Shown: one piece after another, positions 52,950 to 63,392 of the stretch
Layout: the number at the start of each line of letters is the position of its first letter
How positions within the stretch are numbered: position 1 is the first letter of the stretch
Source of the DNA: Luteimonas mephitis DSM 12574
Lineage (GTDB): Bacteria > Pseudomonadota > Gammaproteobacteria > Xanthomonadales > Xanthomonadaceae
Direction: 5' to 3'
Length of the DNA stretch: 64,000 nt
Assembly: GCF_000422305.1 (NCBI RefSeq)
Contig: NZ_KE383816.1
Coordinates: 732,566-796,565 of the forward strand
Program-made: the position numbers and the translations under genes
Notes under the pieces: generated by a model
What the model was told of the DNA's origin: nothing
What the model saw: the letters and a program-made list of their open reading frames with translations, nothing else
Database searches by the model: none

Positions 52950-53780
52950 ATGACGCAGGGATTCGCGCGCTGTCTGTGCCTGCTGCTCGGCTGCCTGCTG
53001 GCCGCCTGTACCACCCGCACGGACGCGCAGGAGAAAGACATGGGATTGGACCCCGCCACCGCGGCTTACCAGAAGTACGGCTACAACGACCGCCCGGTCG
53101 AAGCCCGCCTCGGGCCGCACCGCTACCTGATTCCGGCCAATTACTTCCGCGACCAGATCGGCCCGGACTTCCAGGGCAACTTCAGCCTGCTGGTGCAGTG
53201 GCCGGACCTGCAACCGCTGCCGCCGGGCGAGCGCTCGAAGCAGGACATGGAGACGTTCGCGAAGCAGGTCACGATCTCGCCCGATTACGTGGATCGGGTA
53301 CCGATGGAAGGGCTGCTGGAGAAGTCGATCCAATCACATTCTGCGAAAGATTCACTCGCTTACCAAAATCCACGCGAACGGCTCGACTTGCGTGATGCAC
53401 AAGCACCCGTGTTCGGCCTCATTCCCTACCATGTCAACCATGATCGGCTTGTTGCCTACGAGAAACAGCAGGAACAGGTTTTCGGCTTTCCGTCCACCGC
53501 CAAGCTGGAGGATACCTGGGACTGGTACGTTGCCCGCGATACTGGGGGTGCGGTTTCCACCGTAATCAAGTGCGACTCCCACCTGCAACCCGACGGATTC
53601 ATCATCCACGGCGAGCGCCTGATCCGCGAAGGCCATCGCTCGGCCGGCTGCATCCACTACTTCCTGATGCCGGACGAGAAGATCTCGTTCTCGGCCTTCT
53701 ATCCGCGGGTGTTCCTCCGGGACTGGAAGCGGATCGAGGATCGTGCCCGCGCGTTGCTGACGCAATATCGCAAGGATTGA
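52950..53780 (+). CDS. Lipoprotein, candidate X-T4SS immunity protein (X-Tfi)
   Basis: 276 aa. Shine-Dalgarno AAGGAG 6-7 bases before the ATG at 52950. Lipobox LLAAC (Cys ~20) predicts an outer-membrane or periplasmic lipoprotein. The mature part starts with a TTRTDAQEK tail then ~240 residues with YNDRPVEARLGPHRYLIPANYF and HGERLIREGHRSAGC. Xanthomonadales X-T4SS effectors are preceded or followed by lipoprotein immunity genes, and this gene ends 28 bases before an XVIPCD-type effector. Bases around 53330-53470 are visibly more AT-rich than the neighbours, consistent with lateral transfer or rapid diversification. The function is inferred from position. Confidence 0.7.
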   Translation: MTQGFARCLCLLLGCLLAACTTRTDAQEKDMGLDPATAAYQKYGYNDRPVEARLGPHRYLIPANYFRDQIGPDFQGNFSLLVQWPDLQPLPPGERSKQDMETFAKQVTISPDYVDRVPMEGLLEKSIQSHSAKDSLAYQNPRERLDLRDAQAPVFGLIPYHVNHDRLVAYEKQQEQVFGFPSTAKLEDTWDWYVARDTGGAVSTVIKCDSHLQPDGFIIHGERLIREGHRSAGCIHYFLMPDEKISFSAFYPRVFLRDWKRIEDRARALLTQYRKD

Positions 53781-53808
53781 CCTGCTTCATTCTGCAAGGA
53801 AGTGCATC

Positions 53809-55125
53809 GTGGCAAGACTCGATCAACGAGACATGGATGTCCTGAGCTTTTACGCGCAGAAGGGAAACCGCGAACTGTACTGGAACTACCTGGCCCAGCA
53901 CGAAGGCAGCGACGGCTACGGCCTGCTCGCGCTGGGCGTGGTGCGCAACGACAGCATGCCGGGTGCCGTGGCCAACAACTTCGCACAGAACTATGCTCGC
54001 AGCCATGACGATCGCGTGCTCACTGAGCGTGAATGGGAGCAATTCGGTCAGGACTTGCTCGTGCGCGACCTCGAACGACGGCAGTACTGGATGAACAGAC
54101 ATCGACCGGATCTTGCACTCAACCTGCCGGTCAAGGAAATCCAGTCCGCGCATGACAAATCCTTCCAGGATCACGACATCGATCCCAACGCCTGGACCCC
54201 GCGCCAGCTGCTCGAGGCCGCGCGCCGGCAGGGTGGCGAACAAGCCGCCGAAGGCGTCTGGCACGCGATGCTCGACAACAACGCGCTTGGCCTCGGCCTG
54301 GGGATCGGCCGCGCCGGCATCACCGTCGGCGACATCGTGCGCTACAACGACGAACACCTGCCGGCCATGCGCTACACCGGCGCGTTGGCCGGCGCCAGCG
54401 CGATGGCCTCGCAGGATCGGCCGGACACCGATCCGGACGTGATCGGTGCGGCCGGCTTCTACTACCTGTACGACCGCAACGCATGCGAATGGTCGAGCAT
54501 CGCCGGCGGCGGGATGGGCGGACCGATAATACGTCGCGTCACCGATCCGGCGCGCATCGCCGAGCTCGACGGCGCCCGAGCCGTGCGCCTGGAGCGGCAG
54601 CAGAAGGCGGCGCAATTCCATCCGCTCGACCCGCACCGCGAGATCGCACGCAGCCCTTTCACGCTCGCCGGGGCCGATGTTCCCGCAACCACGAACCAGC
54701 TCGCCATGCACGATCCAGACCACCCCGACGACCCCTTGTACCTGAGCAGCCGCGAAGCCGTGCGTCGACTCGATGCCGCCCTCGGCCGCACGCCGGACCA
54801 GAGCAGCGAATGCATGGCCGCCAGCCTGGCCTGCCTCGCCCGTCGTCGCGGACTCGACCGCGTCGACCACGTCGTGTTGAGCGAACACAACGAGAACGTC
54901 CGCCAGGGCGAGAACGTGTTCGTCGTGCAGGGCCGGCTTGATGATCCTGCGCATCTGCGCGCGCACATGAAGACGCAAGTCGCGGTGGAAACGCCGGCTG
55001 CCGAGTCGTTTCGCCAGCTCGATGCGCTGCGCGACGCCATGCAACCGATGCCGGCGCGGCAGCAGCAGGCCGTCGACGACGTGGCGATCGAACAGCAGCG
55101 CGTGGCGCCGGTGCGGATCGTCTAG
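53809..55125 (+). CDS. Candidate X-T4SS toxic effector (X-Tfe) with C-terminal XVIPCD
   Basis: 438 aa, no signal peptide. Residues ~1-295 form a toxin-like region with YWNYLAQHEGSDGYGLLALG, VRNDSMPGAVANNFAQNYA and GAAGFYYLYDRN and no motif I can assign to an enzyme. From about residue 300 the pattern DPDHPDDPLYLSSREAVRRLD, then SECMAASLACLARRRGLDRVDHVVLS, ENVFVVQG and an Ala/Gln-rich tail with AVETPAAESFRQLDALRD matches the Xanthomonadales VirD4-interacting conserved domain that recruits effectors to the killing type IV secretion system. It is downstream of a lipoprotein gene that would be its immunity. The T4SS itself is not in the window. Confidence 0.82.
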   Translation: MARLDQRDMDVLSFYAQKGNRELYWNYLAQHEGSDGYGLLALGVVRNDSMPGAVANNFAQNYARSHDDRVLTEREWEQFGQDLLVRDLERRQYWMNRHRPDLALNLPVKEIQSAHDKSFQDHDIDPNAWTPRQLLEAARRQGGEQAAEGVWHAMLDNNALGLGLGIGRAGITVGDIVRYNDEHLPAMRYTGALAGASAMASQDRPDTDPDVIGAAGFYYLYDRNACEWSSIAGGGMGGPIIRRVTDPARIAELDGARAVRLERQQKAAQFHPLDPHREIARSPFTLAGADVPATTNQLAMHDPDHPDDPLYLSSREAVRRLDAALGRTPDQSSECMAASLACLARRRGLDRVDHVVLSEHNENVRQGENVFVVQGRLDDPAHLRAHMKTQVAVETPAAESFRQLDALRDAMQPMPARQQQAVDDVAIEQQRVAPVRIV

Positions 55126-55152
55126 GGAAGGCCTGGTGGCCCGGCTTCTGCC

Positions 55153-55180
55153 CGTCATCCCTGCGAGGGCGGGAATGACG
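55153..55180. repeat. REP-like palindrome between converging genes
   Basis: CGTCATCCCTGCGAGGGCGGGAATGACG, outer arms CGTCAT/ATGACG, inner CC...GG pairing. It fills the gap between the effector stop (55125) and the thiolase stop (55208) and could terminate both. A CTGCGAAGGCGGG relative lies near 33672. Confidence 0.75.
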
Positions 55181-55207
55181 GCAACTGTTCAGAGGTGTCC
55201 TTCGCGC

Positions 55208-56485
55208 TCAGCGCTCCAGGATCGCCACCACGCCCATGCCGCCGGCGGTGCAGATCGACACCAGGCAGCGGCCGCCGCCGCGCTGCTGCAACTCCTTGGC
55301 CGCGGTCGCGACGATGCGCGCGCCGGTCGCCGCGAACGGGTGGCCGGTGGCCAGCGACGAGCCGTTGATGTTGAGCTTCGCCAGGTCGATCTTGCCCAGC
55401 GGCGCATCGAGGCCGAGCCGGGTCTTGCAGTAGTCCTCGCTCTCCCACGCCCGCAGCGTGCACAGCACCTGCGCGGCGAAGGCCTCGTGGATCTCGTACA
55501 GGTCGAAGTCCTGCAGGGTGAGGCCGTTGCGCGCCAGCATCTCCGGCACCGCGATGGTCGGCGCCATCAGCAGGCCTTCGCCGTGCACGAAGTCGACCGC
55601 CGCCACCTGCGCGTCGCGGATGTGGCACAGCACCTCGTGGCCGTGCGCCGCGGCCCATTCGTCGCTCGACAGCAGGCAGGCGGCCGCGCCGTCGGTGAGC
55701 GGCGTGGAATTGCCGGCGGTGAGCGTGCCGCGGCCGGAGACCTTGTCGAATGCGGGCTTGAGCGTCGCCAGTTTCTCCAGCGAGGTGTCGGCGCGCAGGA
55801 TGTTGTCGCGCGAGACGCCGCGGAAACTGACCACCAGGTCGTCGAAGAAGCCGCGGTCATAGGCTGCGGCGAGCTTGTGGTGCGAGGCGACGGCCAGTTC
55901 GTCCTGCGAATCGCGCGAGATGTTCCATTCCTTGGCCATGTCCTCGCAGTGGTCGCCCATGCTCTTGCCGGTGCGCGGCTCGGCCACGCCGGGGAACTCG
56001 GGCTTGAGTTCGCGGAAGTGGAAGCCCTTGAACGCGGCAATCCTGTCGCGCGTGGTCTTGCCGCGCGCCGCTTCGAGCAGGCGCCGGCGCAGCTTCTGGC
56101 CGTAGACGATCGGCACGTCGGAGGTGGTGTCCGAGCCACCGCCGATCCCGGCCTCGATCTGGCCGGTGGCGATCTTGTTGCCGATGGTGATCAGCGCGTC
56201 GAGCGAGGTGCCGCAGGCGCGCTGCAGGGTGATGCCCGGGGTCAGCGGCGACAGGCCCGACGACAGCGTCGCCTCGCGGCCGAGGTTCCAGTCGCTGGGA
56301 TGCTTGATCACCGACCCGAGCGCCACCTCGCCCAGCTGCTGCCCGTGCAGCCCAAACTTCTCGACCAGCGCGCCCAGCGTGCGCACCGACATGCCGAGGT
56401 TGCCGACGTCGGCGTAGGCCGTGTTCTGGCGGCAGAAGGGGATGCGGACGCCGCCGAGGACGGCGACGGGACGGCCATGGAGCAT
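55208..56485 (-). CDS. Acetyl-CoA C-acyltransferase (thiolase, FadI-like)
   Basis: 425 aa. Active-site Cys in QRACGTSLDA (~90), the catalytic His in EIHEAFAAQ and the second Cys in SICTAGGMG, all thiolase family hallmarks. The spacing and length suit FadI-type long-chain thiolases of beta-oxidation. No fadJ partner is adjacent. Start at 56485. Confidence 0.9.
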   Translation of the reverse strand: MLHGRPVAVLGGVRIPFCRQNTAYADVGNLGMSVRTLGALVEKFGLHGQQLGEVALGSVIKHPSDWNLGREATLSSGLSPLTPGITLQRACGTSLDALITIGNKIATGQIEAGIGGGSDTTSDVPIVYGQKLRRRLLEAARGKTTRDRIAAFKGFHFRELKPEFPGVAEPRTGKSMGDHCEDMAKEWNISRDSQDELAVASHHKLAAAYDRGFFDDLVVSFRGVSRDNILRADTSLEKLATLKPAFDKVSGRGTLTAGNSTPLTDGAAACLLSSDEWAAAHGHEVLCHIRDAQVAAVDFVHGEGLLMAPTIAVPEMLARNGLTLQDFDLYEIHEAFAAQVLCTLRAWESEDYCKTRLGLDAPLGKIDLAKLNINGSSLATGHPFAATGARIVATAAKELQQRGGGRCLVSICTAGGMGVVAILER

Positions 56486-56578
56486 CGGGTTTGCCTCGTT
56501 GCGGGCCTGCCAGCGTGGCGGGCCATAATGGATTGGAGTCTAGCGCCGTGACGGTGTACGGCCAATCATGAGCAGGCG

Positions 56579-57460
56579 ATGAGCGAACCGATTCTGCACG
56601 TCCTCGGTGCACTGGCACTGGAACTGACCCCCGGCAGCAGCGCCGCGCGCGATGCGCTGCCGCAGCGCGAGGCCGGCGAACTGGGCGCCGCGATGGCGCG
56701 CGACCTGGCCCGCTTCGCGCCGCAGGCTGCAACGCTGGACCTGACCACTACCGGCGCGCACTACGACCCGGTCGAACTGCTGCGTCCGGGCTGGCCGGTG
56801 CATCGCGAGCTCGACCAGCTCGGCGCGCGCGCGCCCGGCGGCGGCAGTGGCGGCGGCCGCATCATCGCCTTCGGCAGCCACGACGGGCGCCTGCCCGGCG
56901 CGCTGTCGCCATCACCGGACTACGCCGGCGGCCCGCTGCGGCTGGTGCCCTGGTCGCTGGCCGGCGCGGGCGATGTCGCAAGCGAGGTCGGCGAGGCCTG
57001 CGAACGCGACCTGATGGAACGCGGCATGGCCGGCGCCGACACCGCGCTGCTGGCGCAGGAAGCGTTCGGCCTGCAGGTCGAGCACGCCCGCTACCTGACC
57101 ATGCACGACCTGTGCGCGCTGATGGCGATGCAGTACGAGCACGCAGGCCTGGCACCGCTGTGGCCGGTGCTCGAAACCGCGCTGCTCTCGCCCGAGCGCG
57201 AAGCCTGGCTGGACGCCCCGCCCGAACCGCTGCTGCGCTACGCAGGGCAGGAGGCGCGCATCGCCCTGCTGACCCCGGCCGCGTGGCGCGCGCGCAACGC
57301 GGCGGCAAACGGCGACGGCAAGGACATGGATGACGAACGCCTGCAGCGCGGTTTCGCCCATTACGAGGCGCGGCAGCGCCAGTTCGCCGCGGTGCTGCGC
57401 GCGCACGGCGTGGCGGTGACGTTCGCGCATTGCCAGGGCGATCCGGCGGCCGAGCTGTAG
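56579..57460 (+). CDS. Conserved hypothetical protein
   Basis: 293 aa soluble protein, no signal or TM segment. Start MSEPILHVLGALALELTPGS; a Gly-rich loop (GARAPGGGSGGG, ~85-95) and MHDLCALMAMQYEHAGLAPLWPVLETALL in the middle. The family is not recognised, but composition and codon use match surrounding housekeeping genes. Divergent from the thiolase across a 93-base gap. Confidence 0.8.
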   Translation: MSEPILHVLGALALELTPGSSAARDALPQREAGELGAAMARDLARFAPQAATLDLTTTGAHYDPVELLRPGWPVHRELDQLGARAPGGGSGGGRIIAFGSHDGRLPGALSPSPDYAGGPLRLVPWSLAGAGDVASEVGEACERDLMERGMAGADTALLAQEAFGLQVEHARYLTMHDLCALMAMQYEHAGLAPLWPVLETALLSPEREAWLDAPPEPLLRYAGQEARIALLTPAAWRARNAAANGDGKDMDDERLQRGFAHYEARQRQFAAVLRAHGVAVTFAHCQGDPAAEL

Positions 57461-57533
57461 GTCGGGGCGACGTCCCCGACGCGGTGGATCCCGATCATCG
57501 AGGGGCGCCGCGGGCGTAGTCCCGACCTACGGC
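57459..57533. repeat. Inverted repeat between converging genes
   Basis: GTAGGTCGGGGCGACGTCC at the left and GGGCGTAGTCCCGACCTAC at the right form complementary arms around a ~35-base loop. It covers the stop of the unknown gene and reaches the stop of the GNAT gene. A related GTGTCGGGGGCGTGG...CCGACCTA stretch is near 30410. Confidence 0.65.
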
Positions 57534-57988
57534 ATCCCGGCTTCGAGGATGTCGTAACCGGCGTCGGCCATGCCAAGCGCCGCGTAGGTGCCGCGCGCCG
57601 CATCGTTGCCGCGCTCGACGTACAGGCGCAGGCCGACCACGCCGGGCGTCGCGCGCGCCAGCGCCTCCACGTGCCGATACAGCGCCGCGAACACGCCCTG
57701 CCGCCGCTGCGCCGGGACCACGTACACGCTCTGGATCCACCACCAGTGGCCGTTGCGCCAGTCGCTCCATTCGCGGGTGAGCATCAGGGTGCCGGCGGGC
57801 TCGCCACCGTCGTCGACGGCGACGAAGTAGCGCGCCTTCGCCGGATCGGCGATGCCCGCGTCGATGCCGGCGCGCACGGTGCCGGGATCGAGGTGCTTGC
57901 GCTCGGTTTCCCACGCCATCGCGATGGCGCAGTCGGCGAGCCAGTCACAGTCGGCGGCAGTGGCTTCCCGGATCGAGCGCGTGGTCAT
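57527..57988 (-). CDS. GNAT-family N-acetyltransferase
   Basis: 153 aa. The acetyl-CoA-binding loop is VVPAQRRQGVFAALY (QxxGxG/A-type), with AGTLMLTREWSDWRNGHWWWIQSVYV as the central beta strands and LRLYVERGNDAARGTYAALGM as the C-terminal motif B. Substrate unknown. Confidence 0.9.
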   Translation of the reverse strand: MTTRSIREATAADCDWLADCAIAMAWETERKHLDPGTVRAGIDAGIADPAKARYFVAVDDGGEPAGTLMLTREWSDWRNGHWWWIQSVYVVPAQRRQGVFAALYRHVEALARATPGVVGLRLYVERGNDAARGTYAALGMADAGYDILEAGMP

Positions 57989-58011
57989 GTGGCGGAGAGT
58001 CCAGCAGGCGA

Positions 58012-58596
58012 TTACTGGGCCTTGATCACCCCGCAGGCCACGCGCGCGCCGGCGTTGCCGGCCGGCTGCGACTGGTAGTCGTCGGGTGCGGCGTGCACGA
58101 TCACCGCGCGGCCGGCAATGTCGTTGGCCGCGCCGCCGCCAAGGGTGACGCCGGCCAGGTGGATGTCGATGGCCGCCACGCCCTGGGCGTTGGCAAGGAT
58201 GTTGTCCATGTCGCCGGCGTGATGCGTCGCCGTGCCGGCGCGGCCGTGGGCGCTGCCGGTCGGATTGAAGTGGCCACCGGCGCTGCTGGCATCGGCGGCG
58301 CTGCAGTCGCCCTTCTCGTGCACGTGGATGGCGTGGGACTTGCCGCCGCCGAGGCCGCCGATCTCGCCGGTGATGTGCACGCCGTCGCCCATCGGCACGA
58401 TCGACAGCTTGCCGCTGACCAGGCTGCCCGATGCCGAGGCAAGGTTGACGGTGGCCGATTCCGCCGCGCTGGTGACCGGCGTGGCCGGGGTCGGCGACGA
58501 CATCGGCGGCGGCGCCTTCTCGCCCGTGGTCGAACAGGCCGCCAGCGCGCAGGCGGCGGCGACGGCGAGCAGGTGGTGGCGATGGCGGTTGGGCAT
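58012..58596 (-). CDS. sodC: Periplasmic Cu,Zn superoxide dismutase (lipoprotein)
   Basis: 194 aa. Lipobox ALAAC (Cys ~20). Copper/zinc ligands: HVH in HAIHVHEKGDC, GGHFNP, HG and HHAGDMDNI, and the last Cu-ligand His in VIVHAAPDDY; the disulfide Cys are in GDCSAAD and ARVACGV. It detoxifies superoxide in the periplasm. Confidence 0.95.
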   Translation of the reverse strand: MPNRHRHHLLAVAAACALAACSTTGEKAPPPMSSPTPATPVTSAAESATVNLASASGSLVSGKLSIVPMGDGVHITGEIGGLGGGKSHAIHVHEKGDCSAADASSAGGHFNPTGSAHGRAGTATHHAGDMDNILANAQGVAAIDIHLAGVTLGGGAANDIAGRAVIVHAAPDDYQSQPAGNAGARVACGVIKAQ

Positions 58597-58749
58597 GGTG
58601 ATCTCCTTGCTGAAAGTCCGCGCACGCTAGCGCGCGCGGGGTTCACGGTGGATGAAAGCACGCGGGTCGAACGCGGGCGGGCTGAGAACAGGATGTTCGA
58701 ACGCACGCCTACGAAAGCCGAACGGGCAATGGCCCGTCCGCGCGCCGCA

Positions 58750-60156
<1,407 letters not shown>

Positions 60157-60188
60157 GACCTTAGCTCCTGCAAGAACAGCACGCGCGA

Positions 60189-61250
60189 CTAGGCACCAGC
60201 ACTGCTACCTCCATCCCCACCTGCCTCACCCACCATCGGCAGCAGCAGCGTGAACACCGTGTGCCCCGGCCGCGAGCGAAAGGCCAGCGAGCCCCGATGC
60301 TCGCGCGCCACCTGCTGCGCCAGCGCCAGGCCCAGGCCGCTGCCTTCCGCGCGTCCGGACACCAGCGGCAGGAACACCTGTTCGGCCAGCGCCTCGGGCA
60401 CGCCGCGGCCGTCGTCGACGATCTCCAGCCGCAGCGCAAGCGGATGCACCTCATCGGCGATGCGCACCGCGTGCTCGACCCGGGTGCGCAGGGTGACGTT
60501 GGCGGCGCCGGCCTCGATCGCGTTGCGTACGAGGTTCCAGGTGGCCTGCACCAGGCGATCCGCGTCGCCGGCCAGGTCGGGCAGGCTCGGGTCGTAGTCG
60601 CGCGCAAGCTTCACCGCCCAGCCGGCATCGGATTCGGCCAGGCGCAGCACCCTTTCAAGCACCGCGTGGATGTTCAGCGCTGCGTGCGGCTGCGGTGGCA
60701 TCGGCGACAGCAGCCGGTCGAGCAGCTGCGCCAGGCGCTCGACTTCGGATTCGATCAGGCCGGTCAGCTCGCGCGACGACGCATCCTCGACCCGCCGCGA
60801 CAGCAGCTGCGCCGCGCCCTTCAGCCCGGCCAGCGGGTTGCGCAACTCGTGCGCCAGCCCCTTGAGCGCCGCCGACAGCGCCGACGGCAGCGCGGCCACC
60901 GGATCCTCGCCGGGGAACTCGTCGACCGGATGGGCCTCCAGCAGCCAGCCGCCGGCTTCAAGCGCCCCGGTCCACACGTCTGCGAAACGTGGCGAAGCGC
61001 CGAGGAACGCCAGCGGCAGCCGCCGCAGGCGGATCTGCTCCTGCGCGGCGCCGTCCGCCAGCCAGCGCGCCAGCGCATCGCCCTCGAACTCCAGCGCCGC
61101 CAGCGGCAACCCCTGCAGGCGCCGTGCCCCCACCCCGAGCCAGCGCGCGAAGGCGGGATTGCAGCCGGCGATCGCGCCGTCCGCATCCGTCCACGCCAGC
61201 GGCGTGGCGAGGGCGTCCAGGTCGGGCGGCAGCACGGGTGCGGAAGGCAT
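60189..61250 (-). CDS. ntrB: NtrB, nitrogen-sensing histidine kinase
   Basis: 353 aa. N-terminal PAS domain (~10-115, GCNPAFARWLGVG), DHp with phosphorylatable His in LAHELRNPLAG (~135) and an HATPase domain with N box (NLVRNAIEAGA), G1 (DDGRGVP) and G2 (GSGLGLALAQQVA). It phosphorylates or dephosphorylates NtrC under PII control. Followed by ntrC. A potential NtrC box lies against its start codon. Confidence 0.95.
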   Translation of the reverse strand: MPSAPVLPPDLDALATPLAWTDADGAIAGCNPAFARWLGVGARRLQGLPLAALEFEGDALARWLADGAAQEQIRLRRLPLAFLGASPRFADVWTGALEAGGWLLEAHPVDEFPGEDPVAALPSALSAALKGLAHELRNPLAGLKGAAQLLSRRVEDASSRELTGLIESEVERLAQLLDRLLSPMPPQPHAALNIHAVLERVLRLAESDAGWAVKLARDYDPSLPDLAGDADRLVQATWNLVRNAIEAGAANVTLRTRVEHAVRIADEVHPLALRLEIVDDGRGVPEALAEQVFLPLVSGRAEGSGLGLALAQQVAREHRGSLAFRSRPGHTVFTLLLPMVGEAGGDGGSSAGA

Positions 61251-61267
61251 TGCACCATATTAGTGCA
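61251..61267 (-). promoter_or_regulatory. NtrC-type binding site at the ntrB start
   Basis: TGCACC-ATATT-AGTGCA, close to the NtrC consensus TGCACC-N5-GGTGCA. It starts right after the ntrB ATG (61248-61250 on the minus strand), so a bound NtrC dimer could repress ntrBC transcription, an expected autoregulatory loop. Confidence 0.7.
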
Positions 61268-61444
61268 GCGCTTGACCTTGGTTGCGTGGCCTGTTTCAGC
61301 TTCGGTTGCGGAGCGTGGAGGCCCATCGCGTTGCGATCCCGCCCCGTGCGACGGCAGGAGTGCAGCATCGCGTACACGACATTGCCATCTGGGACGAACT
61401 TCGCGCATGATGCGCGGTAATCGCCCTAGAGAAAGGAACTCCGC

Positions 61445-62698
61445 TTGAACGCCGAAATGTGTCCGATGGAATTGCTTCGGCAGGCCCGAACCCGCTATTC
61501 GCAGAAGCAGCTGGCCGCCCTGCTTGAGGTGAACGAAAGCACGCTGCGACGCTGGAAGGTCGGCGAGGACATTCCGTCCTACCGGGTCGATTCGATCCGT
61601 CAGCGACTGCTGCCGTTGCTGACGGCGCCGGCCAACGACGACTCGGCCTTTACCTTCATCGACCTGTTCGCCGGCATCGGCGGCATCCGACTCGGTTTCG
61701 AGGAGCTGGGCGGGCGCTGCGTGTTCACCAGCGAGTGGAACACGTTCGCGCAGAAGACGTACCTCGCGAACTTTCCACAGGACGACGGGCATCTCCTGGT
61801 CGGCGACATCACGCAGGTGGATGCGGCCGACGTGCCGGACCACGACGTGCTGCTCGGTGGCTTCCCCTGCCAGCCCTTCAGCATCGCCGGCGTGTCCAAG
61901 AAAAACGCGTTGGGGCGGCCACACGGTTTCGAGGACACCACGCAGGGCACCTTGTTCTACGACGTGGCGAGGATCATCGCCGCCAAGCGACCGAAGGCGT
62001 TCTTGCTGGAGAACGTCAAGAACCTGCTGTCCCACGACCGCGGAAACACGTTCGCGACGATCCTGCGCGTGCTTCGGGAAGAACTCGGATACGAAGTCCA
62101 CCATCGCCTCATCGATGGGCGTCACTTCGTTCCGCAGCACCGAGAACGAATCATCATCGTCGGCTTCCGTGATTCTGCGGGCTTCGACTGGGACGACCTC
62201 CGTCTGCCTGAAGCCGACAAGCGCATGGCGGCGATCCTGCATCCTCAGGACGGCAGCGAACTGGTCGAGTCGCGCTGGACCGGCGGGCCACGCGGGAAGA
62301 TCGACGACAAGTACACGCTGACACCGAAGCTGTGGGCCTACCTGCAGAGCTATGCCGCCAAGCACAAGGCGGCGGGAAACGGCTTCGGATTCGGGCTGGT
62401 CAACGGCAACAGTGTTTCACGCACGTTGTCGGCGCGCTACTACAAGGACGGCTCGGAGATCCTTGTCTCGCAGGGACCGCGCAAGCGCCCCCGTAGACTG
62501 ACCCCGCGCGAATGCGCGCGACTGATGGGCTTCCCCGACTCCTTCCAGATTCCGGTCAGCGACACCCAGGCCTACAAGCAGTTCGGTAACAGCGTCGTCG
62601 TTCCGGTGATACAGGAGGTAGCGCGCATCATGGTCCCGCGCGTGATGGAACTGGTGATGCGCGAGCAGAAAGAGCAGACCGCGTTGCCGCTTAACTGA
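61445..62698 (+). CDS. dcm: DNA (cytosine-5) methyltransferase, Dcm/M.EcoRII type
   Basis: 417 aa. Residues ~1-50 are an HTH-like leader ([19 protein letters not shown]), as in Dcm and M.EcoRII, then motif I ([15 protein letters not shown]), motif IV with catalytic Cys ([12 protein letters not shown]), ENV in motif VI (LLENVKNL), motif VIII ([11 protein letters not shown]), and motifs IX-X ([30 protein letters not shown]). TTG at 61445 follows AAAGGA; ATG at 61457 is an alternative. Next to an EcoRII-type nuclease, recognition of CCWGG is likely. Confidence 0.95.
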   Translation: MNAEMCPMELLRQARTRYSQKQLAALLEVNESTLRRWKVGEDIPSYRVDSIRQRLLPLLTAPANDDSAFTFIDLFAGIGGIRLGFEELGGRCVFTSEWNTFAQKTYLANFPQDDGHLLVGDITQVDAADVPDHDVLLGGFPCQPFSIAGVSKKNALGRPHGFEDTTQGTLFYDVARIIAAKRPKAFLLENVKNLLSHDRGNTFATILRVLREELGYEVHHRLIDGRHFVPQHRERIIIVGFRDSAGFDWDDLRLPEADKRMAAILHPQDGSELVESRWTGGPRGKIDDKYTLTPKLWAYLQSYAAKHKAAGNGFGFGLVNGNSVSRTLSARYYKDGSEILVSQGPRKRPRRLTPRECARLMGFPDSFQIPVSDTQAYKQFGNSVVVPVIQEVARIMVPRVMELVMREQKEQTALPLN

Positions 62699-62712
62699 AA
62701 GGAGCGAACCAC

Positions 62713-62994
62713 ATGGACGAGAGCCGCATTCCCCGCCTTGCCGACGACAGCCGCGAGAGCGTTTCCCGCTGGTTTGAACAGATGTACGATCGCGGCCTGC
62801 TGTTTCATCCGGACGATGATCCCGCCAACATCGTTTGCATCGCTGACGACAGCCCGACGTTCACCGCATCCGAGTGTGAAGAACTTCGAGACACGATCGC
62901 GCACATGCTCAGCTGTCACGGAGATGACGTGTACGACATAGGCTTGCCGTTCTTTCTGCGGGATCTTCCAGGCGAGAAGCGGTGGCCGACATAG
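62713..62994 (+). CDS. Small acidic protein between methylase and vsr
   Basis: 93 aa, Asp/Glu-rich (HPDDDPANIVCIADDSPTF), no HTH, no TM helix. A good GAAAGGAGC precedes the ATG at 62713, 14 bases after the methylase stop, and its end overlaps the vsr start by 13 bases, so it is expressed with the restriction-modification genes. The family is not recognised. Possible roles: controller, inhibitor or accessory of restriction; none is shown by sequence. Confidence 0.75.
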   Translation: MDESRIPRLADDSRESVSRWFEQMYDRGLLFHPDDDPANIVCIADDSPTFTASECEELRDTIAHMLSCHGDDVYDIGLPFFLRDLPGEKRWPT

Positions 62995-63392
62995 TCGACA
63001 AGGAAACGCGCAGCCGGATGATGTCCGGCATTCGCGGGCGGGACACAAAGCCGGAGTTGCAGGTTCGTCGCTTCCTGCATGCTGCCGGCTTCCGCTTTCG
63101 ACTGTCCCCGCGGGATGTGTTCGGCAAGCCCGACATCGTTCTGCCGAAGTACCGAGCGGTAGTGTTGGTGCATGGTTGTTACTGGCATCGTCACGAGGGC
63201 TGTCGGTTCACAACGACACCGGCAAGCAATTCCGAGTTCTGGCTGGCAAAGTTCGAATCCAACAAGCGACGCGATCGAGAGGTGGCGGAACGGCTTCGCA
63301 GCGACGGCTGGAACGTGCAGGTCGTGTGGGAATGCGAGATTGGCGCCAAGCGTCTTCAGCGCCTGGCGCTGGATATCAGGGGGAATGCATGA
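62982..63392 (+). CDS. vsr: Very short patch repair endonuclease
   Basis: 136 aa from a GTG at 62982. Vsr motifs: TRSRMMSGIRGRDTKPE at the N-terminus, FGKPDIVLPKYRAVVLVHGCYWHRHEGC with the metal-binding Asp and zinc ligands, and VQVVWECEI near the end. It nicks at T:G mismatches left by deamination of the 5-methylcytosines in the methylase's site. Stop overlaps the next start (ATGA, 63389-63392). Confidence 0.95.
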   Translation: MADIVDKETRSRMMSGIRGRDTKPELQVRRFLHAAGFRFRLSPRDVFGKPDIVLPKYRAVVLVHGCYWHRHEGCRFTTTPASNSEFWLAKFESNKRRDREVAERLRSDGWNVQVVWECEIGAKRLQRLALDIRGNA

